A DNA stretch of 64,000 bases, from assembly GCA_029891345.1 (NCBI GenBank), contig CM056995.1, positions 82,151,895-82,215,894 of the forward strand, written 5' to 3'. Shown in pieces: positions 45,190 through 57,494 of the stretch. Under the pieces are notes generated by a model. It saw only the letters and a list, made by a program, of their open reading frames with translations, was not told the origin of the DNA and searched no databases. The translations under genes and the position numbers were made by a program. The number at the start of each line of letters is the position of its first letter. The first letter of the stretch is position 1. The DNA comes from Dryococelus australis (Eukaryota > Arthropoda > Insecta > Phasmatodea > Phasmatidae).

Positions 45190-46530
45190 ATAGAATTTAT
45201 CATATACATAATTATGTATAGATATATAAATATGTAAATAAAAATTATTTTTAACTCATTTTATTGCATAAAATTAAGCACACTAGTAGTGCTACAGAAG
45301 GTCATGCAAACTTACATGATTTAAGTGTTTTCAGGCACTGATTTTCAGAACGTTAGGCACTTAAATAATTTATAAATGTTTGTCTTATGCTATTAAACCA
45401 TTTAACCAAAGTACATTAAAATTTGTTTGCTGGCAGTAGCTATTAAAAGCATCGTATATAAAACTTCGTCTTAAGAAATTTTATTAAACAGCACCAAATA
45501 AGAAAATAAAATTTTATGCCATATATTGGGAACATACCAACCGATTTCAATCAAATTCTTCACACAAGTAGCACAGCGGTAGGCTATGAGAACTTACGTG
45601 TTATAAGTGGCTCAGGCACTTATTTTCAAAATGATGGCCCTATAAATATTTCAGGTTAGTATCTTTCAAGACATTAGGCTGACTGCGTCCGCAATGAAGC
45701 TGATTGCACGATAGTGTATGGTAAAATATTTTCTGATTTCGAGTTCCAAGTAAGACACGAGTGTATTCATTTTCTCACTACTGTTCTGTATTGAAGAAAT
45801 TTTAATATATTAATACTTCTTAAAATTTAAAAGTTACTGTTTGTTTCTTCAATAAGAAAGATGCCATTTTTTAACGACATCAATTTGTGTGAGGATTATT
45901 AATATTTTAGTTGTCAGAAATAGTTAAAATTTGAACTATCTAGTATCTTAAAAAATTAAAATCTTACACATCACAATCAAAAAATTCAATTTTTTTTTAA
46001 ATGGGTAAATAAATTTCAGAAATATTAATTTTGTTTTCAGATATATGTAAAAACTTCAAATCTTCTAGAATATCTAAAATTTTAAAAACTTTTATAGTAT
46101 AAGCAAATCAATTTACTTTATCTGAATAAATTGGTAAATTCCATTTTGATATATTTCTCTCCGTATACATCTAGTGATTTTTATTGTGTCGACTGTCTTT
46201 TAAAAAAGTTACTGTCATTTATAGCACAAAAAACTAAAACCTTCTAAATAATTCGGTACATTTATTTCAAGATATTGACTCATTTATTTGTGGATATAAA
46301 TTTTATATTTTTATGTTTAAATATTTTCTAGAATTTTAAAATATGCTATTTAACAATTATTTTTTAAATACTTTAAGAATTTTTTTCATTCAGTTCTCTC
46401 TTCTTATATTTTGAGGGTGAAAATTAATTACAAAATCATTGTTTTAGTCAAGTTTAAATAATTTTACATTTTCGTTAATTTTTTGTAAATTAAACTTATA
46501 TATTCAAATCAAATAATCAGTATTTTATCA
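45190..46530. other. Very AT-rich gene-free stretch
   Basis: No gene or repeat recognised. Confidence 0.5.
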
Positions 46531-46624
46531 ATAAATCGTGATTTTAGCACACGCATATCACACAAAAGGCGACACGGGACATGTAAACTACACCACACCT
46601 AAACACAGCTCATATTTGCATCAC

Positions 46625-46740
46625 ACCCATTTCCCTTGCCCTCGCATTCCGGCGCTGCTCCATAATCACCTCGCTTCATCCTCATCACATCTCAAGACCC
46701 CGATATTAAGAGCCCCCAAATATCTCAACTCCATACTAGT
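46625..46740 (+). mobile_element. Truncated SINE tail
   Basis: GCATTCCGGCGCTGCTCCAT near 46640 and CATCTCAAGACCCCGATATT near 46687 match the 3' half of the SINE at 29010-29272, in plus orientation. The tRNA-like head is missing. The 146-codon frame across it is therefore not a gene. Confidence 0.65.
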
Positions 46741-46984
46741 ACAGTGGTTTTGGCAAAGTTTTAATAAACCTAAACAAATATACCAAGCTGTTCTTGAGCT
46801 AGGTTGGGGAGATGCCCAGGAGGTGAAAACAAAGTCTATATCATCTTTGTTCTGTTTAGTTTATTTCATTTGGTTTCTGTCAGTTTTATGCGCGCAATTT
46901 TGCAGTCGCACTTGGTGGAACATAAATAAAATAATAAACACAACTGCAAGGGTAATTTTACTTGTAGCAGAAGAATGAGCGGAA

Positions 46985-47042
46985 AAGTAGATTTTTTTAC
47001 AAGGATTTCAAAAATACTCAATAAATCGTGAGCAATCTATAG
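46985..47042 (-). repeat. Family A MITE end fragment
   Basis: AAGTAGATTTTTTTACAAGG then ATTTCAAAAATACTCAATAA then ATCGTGAGCAATCTATAG matches the reversed left end of family A. Confidence 0.5.
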
Positions 47043-47044
47043 TA

Positions 47045-47655
47045 TCGAATACCAGACGTATACAAATTCTTGCTATATTGTTCATAGCGCAGAAAATAAA
47101 CTCATTTAAATGTCGGCTAATTGAAACATATCATTATTCAGATGAAAAGTCATACAACTTATTTTCACATCATGCTGCCTGTACTACTATAAATACTCCA
47201 ATTAGTACTTACGGTAATTTTTAAAATTATTATTCTTTTATATGTGTTGTGCTATTAGTCGAATCGGGGTACGTGGTCACACAATATAAACTAAGAGCAG
47301 AGAAAATATGGGGTAGAGTGCAGATGAGAGTGGTATTTTCGAACTTTGGACTATTTCCAAAGTCACTGTCACTATCAAAAGCAAAGTGGGTAGGATTACA
47401 AGTTGAAACCAAAGAAGGTTGCAGGTTGCTTATAGAAAACATCTGGCGTGGACATAGTTGGGTTGCTGTTGAGGCCAGTTTGGGGGGGGGGGACAAGGCT
47501 AAAGAGAGACGCAGAAGAGCGCTTTGGCCAATAGTAAAGTGAGTTTCTGCAAGCATGATTATTATGTGCAGTGTGCAAAACAACAGTACGGCTGCAGTAA
47601 CCGCATAAACAGCCTGTAAATGAGACATTACGTAGGAAAGGAAAATTCCATTATT
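47045..47655. other. Gene-free stretch
   Basis: Frames of 97 and 132 codons overlap on opposite strands around an 11-G run (47482-47492). Neither has a recognisable domain. No repeat was seen. Confidence 0.4.
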
Positions 47656-47660
47656 ATCTA

Positions 47661-47790
47661 CAAGTAGTATAAAAAGGGAGATTGTGGCACACCAGGCGTC
47701 AGGCAGAGGACCCGAGGAACCTAATTAGCATAATTTCAAGCATCAGGCTGAGGACCCAAGCCGCCCAATTTTTCTTTTTCCCGTACAAAA
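47661..47790 (+). repeat. Left terminal inverted repeat of the foldback element
   Basis: Includes GTGGCACACCAGGCGTCAGG, then CGAGGAACCTAATTAGCATA, and ends in a pyrimidine-rich TTTTTCTTTTTCCCG block. It matches the reverse complement of 54990-55119 at most positions. Confidence 0.85.
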
Positions 47791-49674
47791 CGGTCGATTT
47801 CGCGTACAAAGATGTCACTTTTCCCTTTTTCCCCTCAAAATTTCCCTCTTCATAATAAAGATATTCGCCACGACCAGGAGAGGGATCGCAGGGACAAGTA
47901 TGAACCATGCCAACATATAAGCATATTTGGCTGTAATTTCCGAACCATTTGAGTTATAGTCACCAAATTAATAACATAGACATCAACTACGACTATGAAA
48001 GATGGCTGCAAGTACCGAAACATTTGAGAAACAACTACCACAAAATCATAATATATGCATAACCCCCGGTGATGTGAAGGGATGTAGCAGACATATGTAG
48101 GCATGCATGTCTCACAGTTCTTACTCACCTCTGTCTCTCCTGTTGCCTCGGTGCCACCGCCTGGCCACACACACACACACTTCTTCGCACATTCCCCTCG
48201 GAACCTAGTCCAGCGACCTACCACTCATCAACGCTCTCCATCTCTATCCCTTGTCCTCTCCCCTCCACGTGTCTACATTGCCCCTGACCATACATACTCG
48301 AGCACTCGCCTCCGCCTGGCCAGCAACTCGCTGCGCACCGACCCCCCGGAGCACTTCCAGACAGTCTGTCCATATCACCAGCCTTACACCCGTGAGCCGT
48401 GTACCAAGATGTCAATGTATGTATGTATGTACATATGCAATGAGATGTCACTCGCAATGAATACACAGTCATCGCTAGAAAGCTGAGTGCACCGCACATA
48501 CAACACAACATGCTAGAACGATAAGCATCTTATTATGAAAACAAATTATCCCCTGCCTTAACTGATGCAACAGTGAAAACACGTAGGCCACAAGCGTATC
48601 TCACCATCGCTACACTCCACCTGCCACACTTCCTCCACCCCTCCACCATGTGCCAACCACCTAGCATACATGTAACAGAGAACAGACATCCTTTCCAACC
48701 CTTATGCTCAGAGAATAACACAGGCATCCACCATATCTAGGAGAAGGGTAATGATCAAGTATGCACTATGACAACATATAAGCATACGAAACTGTAATTT
48801 CCGAACCGTTCGAATTATAGTTGCCAAATTCATAACATAGATATCAACCACTACTAGGAGGGGCGCACGGTCAAGTCTGCCCTATGACAACTTAGATGCA
48901 TAGGTGGCTGTAATTGCCGAACTGTATAACATAGGCATCAATTGTAGGTGTGTGGGGGGTCGCACTGGCAGCACTTCCTACTCGCCGGCCTAATGGCCGC
49001 CATAATGAACACCCACCACCACCAGCAACCTTCATTGTACAAATGGCCATCGTCGGCGCACTGTCCGCCCCACCACCAGCCGCCAATGTGTTGGACAGTG
49101 CGACTCCAAAGATTCAGCATTCAGACGTCATCCGTACAAAAATGACAGTCATAATCTGTGTACCACGTACCACCACGGCCCATCCGCGCCACAGCTCGTC
49201 ATGTATACAAATGGTCGCAGCCGGCGCACTTGTCATCAGACACCATTTTTCTAGACAGTGTGTCTTCCAAGGTGGTGGACCGAAGTATAGAGTAGGAAGT
49301 TCTGGTCCTCCGAACTATTTAGTTTGCACATTCATAGCCCAACCATATTGGTAAGGAAACAATACATCCACCAGCTCTGAAGAAAGCATTATAAATGTAA
49401 CTGTTTATTACCGGTAGACACAAATGCACACACATTACAGCCTGCATGCACGAGTTTTCACTCCCACACACACAACACATGCTAGAACGATATGCTCCAT
49501 ATCCCCTACCTTAACTGGTGTAGCAGTGAATACTCATAGGCCACTAATGTGGTTGTAATATATAGGAATTTAGTAAATCCTTTTTTTTTCTCTGACCTGC
49601 ACTAGTTTGCCGAAGCAGGTAATAATTTCAGTCATACTCGAACCTTCAATGCATGTACTTACTTCCAGACAGTC

Positions 49675-49689
49675 CCCCCCCCCCCCCCC
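49675..49689. repeat. Poly-C tract (15 C)
   Basis: An uninterrupted C run inside the left arm of the foldback element. Confidence 0.9.
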
Positions 49690-51559
49690 GAACCTACAAT
49701 GTAAGTACCTACTTCCAGACAGACGGTTAGTACAACCCCACTAAGGAGGACCGACCTTGCACTCGTGAATCGTGTACTGTGACTTCAATGTATGTACTGC
49801 GATGCCACTCGCAATTAATACACACAATCATCGCTAGACAGCCAAGTTCCCACATATACGACATCCATACACATGCTAGAACGACAAGTACATTATTATT
49901 ACGAAACGAACTATCCCATACCTTACCTGAAGTAGCAATGAATACTTGTAGGCCGCGAGCACATCTCATCGTCGACGTGACCTTGCTGGAAGCAGAGACC
50001 ACAATGACCAGTCCCACCTTTCCGTGGGCGGTATAAACTTACCAAGCACTGCATCTCCATCATCACCTCCCCTTGTCAACATACTTACTGGTATACTATT
50101 GAAAGGAAACAGTGCTTGTGCCCCGATCCAACCTCGAGGTACCGCAGGTTCGACTCTTGTAGAGAGTGGCAATACAAGTCAACATAAAATATGACATGTT
50201 GTCTACAACTGTAATAGTATTTACAGAAAGTCAGTCCCCTACCTACACTCGCGTACAAAGCCCATCACACACACACCTCCGCACACATCCTCACACGCAT
50301 GTGTATTGCACAAGCAATGGCTAGACAAGACCATACATCGTATGTCATTCGACAAAAGCCATGTAATTCCATTACTGATACAAATAGACAGGTTAACAGA
50401 GTGGCCTAAGACATGTGATAAAAGCTCTGGTTCCAATAAAAGGGAATGTGGGGTCGAATCCCCATACCTGACACATTCTTTATTTTTCTGTACCATGCTT
50501 GAATAAATAAGTTATTGCAGGTTCGATTCCTATTGAGCGTGCCTGCTGACACGCCTGCAGACTATCATTTGTCGTCGATCCCACTGCACATGAAGATGAG
50601 AAGATTAACATGTAGCGGCCATGACAGCCATACTCCGTCTCCAACCTGCACTCATGTACCAAACTGTTACAATTAATGGGTCTACAGTTACAGGCAGTCG
50701 TAGTTTGCTGGCTCTGCTGGAACCTTCAATGCATATACCAAGCCGTTGAAATTACAAGTAGTCATACTCTGCCCGAACATTTAATGTATGTACCACACAT
50801 TTTAAATTACGAGTAGTCGGCCCTTCCTTTAATGTATGCACTTAGACAGTTCAGTCCATCAGCCCAGCCATTCCACTATGATAGTGACAGAGTGTCGAAC
50901 CCAGGTCCCTACAGGTAGCAGCTTGCTCTCCCCAGTTACCCACTAGAGTGGACGAAAGGCTACCTCCTGTATCATCCAGAGCAAGGAGTCCTGGCACGTA
51001 TTACAGTATCAGCGTTGCCAGTAGTGGAAATACCTTTAATAATGCACGATGCTGCCTGCAGTGACAGCCTGCCTAAAGAAGGTCATTGCAAAAAATGTGA
51101 AATAAAATATGTTTACATTAATCATCGTGTAAGTAAATAACACTCTGAGTTAAATACAGCAGACAGCTTTACCAGTTTCATTGTAAAAATGTATATTTGA
51201 AAGACACTGCATGCATGCAGTTCAAGCATCTCTCGTGCATTCCTCCCACACCTGCCTTTGTGCTGAGTGTGCCAGCAGTGTACCAGTGTCAGTGTTGAGA
51301 AACCAGCGCAGGCTCTGCAGTATGCGGCCCAGAAGAAAGGTCAGCCACTGGACCTTCGATCTGTGTGACAGAATAACTATTACAGACAGTTCATATGTCA
51401 CTGTTAACTTGGATAAATGCCATGCACATGGCACTTTTTTTTTAAATCCATCCTTTACAGATAGTCATACACTGCACCACTCGCAGTCATACTATCTCTC
51501 CAACCTACACTCGCTGCTTCATAGCTCGCAGCTAGTCTGTAGTCTCACTTTTGCACACA

Positions 51560-51725
51560 TGTAAGGTGGTGGCGTGGGTGGGCCATGGCGGTAGACAGTA
51601 CACCGACGACGACAGTCTTTTTTTTGAACGGATGATGTCTGAATGCTGAATCTTGGAAGTCGCACTGACTTACATATTGATTGCTGGAGTTGGGGTGGTC
51701 AGTGCGCCGTCGATGGCCATCTGTA
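51560..51725 (+). repeat. Internal direct repeat, copy 1
   Basis: GTAAGGTGGTGGCGTGGGTG through GTGCGCCGTCGATGGCCATC is repeated almost exactly at 52675-52835, 1.1 kb downstream. It is also the inverse of 48975-49140 in part. Confidence 0.85.
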
Positions 51726-52674
51726 CACTGTACACTGGGGACCGGCCTGCACCCACAGCACTCAAAGTTCGTCGTTGTGTACCGAGACCTCAGTGCATGT
51801 AATGAAGAACAGTCATACTATCATACTATATCTCACATACGTTCGCACAGCCATCACCGATGCTAGACATTACCAGACTGCCCTTGGCAGAACATATTCC
51901 GTACGAGCCGAGTGAAACTAAACCGGCCAACACTAGCAGCAGAACACGACCGACCTACCACACGAGCAACATGACAATCTGTAAGGCTATCTCAAGCAGT
52001 CGACCGACAGCACGAGCATCGTGCAGGCAAGTGGAAGGATGGTAAATAACTCTAGTCGGGAAAGACAGATGCCACGGTGGTAGACCAGTCGAGGCAAACA
52101 TGAATGTCCCCCTTTTTACGAAAGGAATTCATTTATACAGTACCTAGTGCCAGAACCGTACGTACATATGATACATGTAAACAGTTAGTCATGAATGAGA
52201 GATGTGAGTATGACTATAATTATTACCTCCTTCGGAACACGAGTGCCGGTCGGAGAAAAAAATGGATTTACTAAATACCTATGTATTAGAACCACATTCG
52301 TGGCCTACGAATATTCACTACTACACCAGTTAAGGTAGGGGATATTTCGTTTCGTAATAGGGATCATATCGTTATAGCATATGTTGTATGTATGAGGGTG
52401 ACAACTCGTGCGTGCAGGCAGGCATGCATTTGCATATGTGCACATGTGTGTCTACCAGTTACAAACAGTTACATTTATAATGCTATCTTTAGAGCTGGTG
52501 GGTGTATTGTTTCCTTGCCAATATGGCTGGGTTCTGCATTTGCAAATTAAACGGTTCGGACTACCAGAACTTCCTGCTCTGTCAATTCGGTCCACCATCT
52601 TGGAAGAGGCACTGTCTAGCAAAATGATGGCTGGTGACAAGTGCATTTATGGCGAACTTTTGCACTCATGTAAG

Positions 52675-52835
52675 GCGGTGGCATGGGTGGGCCATGGCGG
52701 TAGGTAGTACACCGACGACGACAGTCTTTTTTTGAACAGATGATGTCTGAATGCTGAATCTTGGAAGTCGCACTGACTTACACATTGACTGCTGGAGTTG
52801 GGGCGGGCAGTGCGCCGTCGATAGCCATCTGTACA
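52675..52835 (+). repeat. Internal direct repeat, copy 2
   Basis: Second copy of 51560-51725. It includes TGCTGAATCTTGGAAGTCGC, shared base for base. Confidence 0.85.
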
Positions 52836-54009
52836 ATGACGGTTGCTGGTGGTGGTGGGTGACCATGATGGTGGCCAGTAGGCCGGCGAATAGGACATGC
52901 TACCAGGGTGACCATTACTGCCACCTATGCTTCTAAGTCAACATAAGGCAAGCTTGACCCTAGGCATGGTTTATGTCTATGTTATGAATTTGGCAACTAT
53001 GACTCGAACAGTTCGGAAATTACAGCAACCTATGCTTATATGTTGTAATAGGGCATAATTTACCCACAACTCTTCTCATAGTCATGGGGGATGCCTATGT
53101 TATGCCCTGACCACGAGGGTCTGAAAGGGTGTCTGCTCTCTATTACAAGTATGCTCGGGGGTCGGTGCATGGTGATGTAAGTGGGGCTTGGCCAGGCGAT
53201 GGCGAGCGTGAGAGGAAGTATGACCAGGGAAATGGTATCAGATGGAGGAAATGTGGCAGGTGGTGTTGGCGATGGGCAAGAGAGTGCGTGAGGAAGTGTG
53301 TGTGTGGTCTTGCTATGGGAACAGGAGAGAGGGGGTTCTATTGTGCACAGAAATGCAGGACCGGTCATTGTGGTCTCCGCTTCCAGCGAGGTCACATCGT
53401 CGATGAAGACGACAATGATGACGATGACGACGACAGTGAGATGCGCTCATGACCTACATGTTTTCACTGCTATGCCAGTTAAGGTAGGGGATAATTTGTT
53501 TATGTAATTGTATGCTTATAGTTCTAGCATGTGTTGTGTGTGCAGGGGACTCGGCTAACGATGACTTTGTATTCATTGCGAGTGACATCTCATTACACAC
53601 TTACACACATTGACATCTTGGTACACAGCTCACAGGTGCAAGGCTGGTGGTACTGACCGACTGTCTGGAAGAAAGTACGCTGTTATATGAGTGCTCGGGG
53701 AGTCAGCACACAGCGATTCGCTGGCCAGGCAGAGGCGAGTGCTCGAGGATGTATGGTCAGGGGTGATGTAGACAGTTGGAAGTGGGAGGACAAGGGATAC
53801 AGATAGAGGGCGAGGACGAGTGGAAGGTCGCTGGTCGAGGTGCCGAGGGATCACATGCGAGGAAGTGTGTGTGTGTGTGTGTCCAGGCAGTGGCATCGAA
53901 GGGACAGGAGAGACAGAGGTGAGTGAGAACAGAGAGACATGCAGGCCAACATATGTCCACACATCCCTTCTCGTTGTCGGGAGGTTATTCATATATTATA
54001 ATTTTTTGG

Positions 54010-54640
54010 TAGTTGTATTTGAAATGCTTCATAACGTACAGTCATCTATCATAGTCATGGTTGATGTATATGTTATGAATTTGGCGACTATAATTCAAAT
54101 GGTTCGGAAATTGCAGTCAACTATGCTTATACGTTGTCATGGTGCATACTTGTCCCTGCGACCCCTCTCCTGGTCGTGACAGATATCTATGTTATGAATT
54201 TACCCACTGTTACTCAAGTGGTTATAAAATTACTCCCAAATATGCTTGTACACTGATATAGGGCATACTCGACCCCACGACCTCTCTCCTAGTCATGGTC
54301 GATGCCTATGTTATGAATTTGACAACTATAACTTAAATGGTTCGGAAATTACAGTCAACTATGCTTATAAGTTAATCTGGAGCATATTTGACCCCACGAC
54401 CCTGCTCCTTATCGTGGTTGATGGCGATGTTATGAATTTGACAACTATAACTTAAACGATTCGGAAACCACAGCCATCTATGCTTATAAATTGACATGGG
54501 TTATATTAGACCCAGTAACCCTTCTCCTAGTCGTGGTTGATGTCTATATTATGAATTTGACAACTATAACTTAAACGGTTCGGAAATTACAGCCAACTAT
54601 GCTTATAAGTTATCATGGGGCATATTTGAGCCCATGGGCA
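54010..54640 (+). repeat. 119-bp tandem array in the right arm
   Basis: The word TGTTATGAAT (TATTATGAAT in the last unit) recurs at 54071, 54190, 54309, 54428 and 54547, a strict 119-bp period. Each unit also has GGTTCGGAAATTACAG- and ACTATGCTTATA-like words. Single or paired units occur at 52980 and 53098 on the plus strand, and inverted at 47890-47990 and 48740-48930. Confidence 0.92.
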
Positions 54641-54649
54641 GCAGTGTTA

Positions 54650-54925
54650 CACGAGATCCGATCGTTCGCAACACCTTGATACCCCACCGCCGCAGCCGGC
54701 GGGACACTGGCTTCCGAAATGGTAGCCAATTGTCCTGGGTAAACATAGGTCTTCGATACCAAGATGGCCGCCTGGCATGACTTCTCAATTTGGCAGGAAT
54801 TTCTCCTTTTCCGACCGATTCCAGTACATTGTGAAAACCTCTGCCACAATGTGCTAAATTGAGCAAATGCACTTTCTGGCACTGGCTACCAAGATGGTCG
54901 CCGGCGACGGGAGGTAAATTAGGGG
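54650..54925 (+). promoter_or_regulatory. GC-richer block with two YY1-type motifs
   Basis: This segment is present only in the right arm of the foldback element. It holds ACCAAGATGGCCGCC near 54757 and ACCAAGATGGTCGCC near 54890, both close to the YY1/Pho core. It could drive transcription into the element. The minus-strand frame of 160 codons over it (54603-55085) is a by-product of GC and purine content. Confidence 0.3.
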
Positions 54926-54989
54926 AATTTTGAGGGAAAAAGGGAAAAAATGTTGTTTTTGTAATCGAAATCAACGGTTTTGGACGCGA

Positions 54990-55119
54990 AAAAGGGAAAA
55001 AAGGGAAATTTGGGCGGTCTCGGGTCCATAGCCTGGCGCCTGAAATTATGCTAATAAGGTTCCTCGGGCCCTCCGCCTGACGCATGGTGTGCCAAGATGG
55101 GACCCTTTTATACTACTGC
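54990..55119 (-). repeat. Right terminal inverted repeat of the foldback element
   Basis: Mirror of 47661-47790, with the purine-rich GGGAAAAAAGGGAAATTTGG block on the inner side. Confidence 0.85.
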
Positions 55120-55124
55120 TAAAC

Positions 55125-56420
55125 TTCACTGCTTATAACATCTTAGATTTTTATCAGGACAGAAGTTAAAAAAATTTATTTTGCGTGGAATAAAAATTGT
55201 CCCTTAAAAAATTATTTTTGAAACTATATTTAGCATTTACATATTAATATAAGCAATGTAACTTTACTTTAAATCTAGGCTATAAGAATTACTCATAATG
55301 TTAAATATATTTCTAACCCTCCCATTTACCATTCGTATAATTATTTTGGACTCATTCCTTTTACAGATTCCCCAAATAACTATACTATATATTTCTTCAC
55401 ATCCCATTAAAATTCTATTTTGATATTTCATTACATTTTCGATTAAACGTGTCGATGCTACAAATTTCTTTGTGAAATTAATATACATGACAGTCAATTA
55501 ACTAAATAATATTTTTTTTTGTTTGGCCTTACTGTTAATATTCCCAACTAATTTTTTAATGGACGAATTATTCCCTCATTCATTTACTGCCATTACATGT
55601 GTATAGGTAGTCTCATTAATAAAATTGTTAATATAAAATTTTGTTAGAATTATTTGTAAAAATGTGTCAACAAGATAAATAAAACAGTCGTTATATTACA
55701 TTTTACCACCAAAATGCTGAAACTATCATAACGCATGCTTACCAACTTACGTTAGAAGAGTTTAAACAGGTTCAGTCCAGTCGTCGTGGGATTTTTAAAG
55801 TTCATTGCCCTACAGAGCAACGAACCCACCCCAACTGATTGCGATAGCGTACAGTGTTGTTAAGCTGGTAAGTTAGGAACAAACGGAGGTTCAGAACATG
55901 TAATTTCTTTCGTATAGACCTAGTGTTGAAGATATATATCGAGTTTGATGTACTGTTTAAACTCGATTCCTGATAATACATGTTCACCATAAAATCCTCT
56001 AAGCTCGTCAACCTATTATGAGAAAACCAGGCTACTAACAACTCCGCTAACTTCACGAAAAATGTCGTCCCTTTCTCTACATTTCATGTGCTTTCATCCC
56101 CATCGAATAACTTTAAGGAATTTTTTTTTCTCGCTGCAACGTTTCCGGAATTTGGCTCAAACGTTTAGTACCTTCGTGAAGACGATCTTGTTTGCATGTG
56201 CTTGATACAAGTATAATATTTGTTCATGAGACGTGAATATGAACTTAAGGCGCCTAATAAGATTGCCTTGACGACGCTAGTGCTCTAGATATGTTTATGA
56301 ATTCCTCCCTGAGTCAGTGAACAAGCTCTGCCACATGGCTTCAACCGGCAATGCATGCAGCCAAGCAGCAGGTCTCTCGAGATTTTCACTGTATATATCT
56401 TCTTGGTTGTAACACTGTTT
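55125..56420. other. Low-copy AT-rich stretch
   Basis: No gene or repeat recognised. Confidence 0.45.
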
Positions 56421-56422
56421 AT

Positions 56423-56852
56423 GTATAATCCATTCACTGTTACTTAACACTTTTCTGAAGCCCCGCTAAAGTTCTACTTACAGGATAGCCTATTCCTCCG
56501 CCTCATGTAAGCCAAGTTTAACTAAGTCTAGAAAGTTACACCAAAGAACAACGCACCTAATTCGTGCGCACTCAGTTTTAGTGATATTTTGCATGAGAAC
56601 TATTTCTTACTAGGCGCTACCAACAAACATAATGTTTTTATTCACATTCATTGTAAATTAAATATCATAATTTATAATTAAAATACAGGTAAAACTTTCA
56701 TTTAAAGAAAAATAAGATACTTTCATGTTAACAGAGCCTATAAAATGCTTGTGATACATGGCTTATGTAAGAAATAACTAACCATGTCATACATGGGGTG
56801 ATTTTTCAAAGGTTTGATCCAAAAAGTATGGAGAAACCGAGACTATGCTATA
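56423..56852 (-). mobile_element. Repeat family B, copy 3 (minus)
   Basis: Reverse complement of copies 1 and 2, with CTTTTCTGAAGCCCCGCTAA near 56452, CGTGCGCACTCAGTTTTAGT near 56566, and GGTGATTTTTCAAAGGTTTG near 56799. Confidence 0.75.
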
Positions 56853-56859
56853 ACTGAAA

Positions 56860-57090
56860 TGGAGCGAGGTGGCGCAGTGGTAAACCATTGACTCGCATTC
56901 GTAAGGACATGGGTTCGATTCCCGGTCAGAATATCCTTATTTCGGTTTTAAATGGTTTTCCGAAATCAATCCAGGCGAATTCTGGGATGGATCCTTCATA
57001 CAGACCATGGAAGGTTCCTTTATCGTCCCTGCTTTTTTCAGCAAGTTACTCCATCTCTAATGACCTCGCTGTCAACGATACGTTAAGCAC
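56860..57090 (+). mobile_element. tRNA-derived SINE (orthopteroid-type)
   Basis: The head has box A GGTGGCGCAGTGGTAAACC near 56869 and an exact-looking box B GGGTTCGATTCCC near 56910. The body has GGTTTTCCGAAATCAATCC near 56952, GGGATGGATCCTTC near 56983 and TGACCTCGCTGTC near 57060. This head-body order matches a SINE type I associate with orthopteran and related insect genomes. It abuts MITE A copy 4. Confidence 0.8.
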
Positions 57091-57092
57091 TA

Positions 57093-57493
57093 TAGGCTGT
57101 TCACGGTAATATGAGCCCTTTTGAAAGCCCTACTTCAGATCTATTTGTATGCACGTTGTGTCTTCTTCAGCCTTATGTTAAATTAACATTGCCACGGGCC
57201 TCCGCACTTCATTCACATTATTAATATGAAAGTGAATATTTGAAAAATCTACTCATTTTTACATTTGTGTGCATTAAAAAAAGTATAAAGGGAATGAAAA
57301 ATTTAAGTTATCACAAATGGTTACCTAACCCTTTTTATTGGACGTTATGATATCGAACTACTTTCCATCCTTCGTTGCCAACTTTACTGGGCGCATGTCA
57401 CTCAGTGCGCCCATTAAAATATATGCAGGCAGGGGCAGTTACATTTTTCTAAGGTTGATTTCAAAAGTGCTCACTTTATCGTGAACAAGCTTT
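57093..57493 (+). mobile_element. MITE family A, copy A4
   Basis: Full-length copy, start TAGGCTGTTCACGGTAATAT, end ACTTTATCGTGAACAAGCTT, with TA just outside the left end. All internal landmarks are present. Confidence 0.85.
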
Positions 57494-57494
57494 A

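Larger units (their letters stand above)
47661..55119. mobile_element. 7.46-kb foldback-like element
   Basis: The outer ends are inverted (AGTAGTATAAAAAGGG at 47663 and its inverse ending at 55117), followed by long inverted blocks such as CGAGGAACCTAATTAGCATA on the left. The TA at 47659-47660 and 55120-55121 may be the target copy. Inward, further pairs match in reverse order: 47870-48000 with 54060-54180, 48090-48420 with 53590-53960, 48490-48620 with 53430-53560, 48960-49140 with 52690-52900, 49180-49500 with 52340-52680, and 49500-49620 with 52200-52350. The two arms therefore mirror each other around about 51 kb. Modules are also repeated directly within arms. No transposase is visible. 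This organisation (long, internally repetitive inverted arms) recalls Foldback elements. Confidence 0.8.

Noticed and set aside
46538-46978. 146-codon plus-strand frame
   Set aside because: It starts with GTG and its middle is a SINE tail.
54603-55085. 160-codon minus-strand frame as the foldback element's transposase
   Set aside because: It runs through the terminal repeat and purine-rich tract, has no catalytic motif, and is absent from the mirrored arm.
56860-56935. Functional tRNA gene
   Set aside because: Boxes A and B are good, but no acceptor-stem pairing is visible and a SINE body follows.
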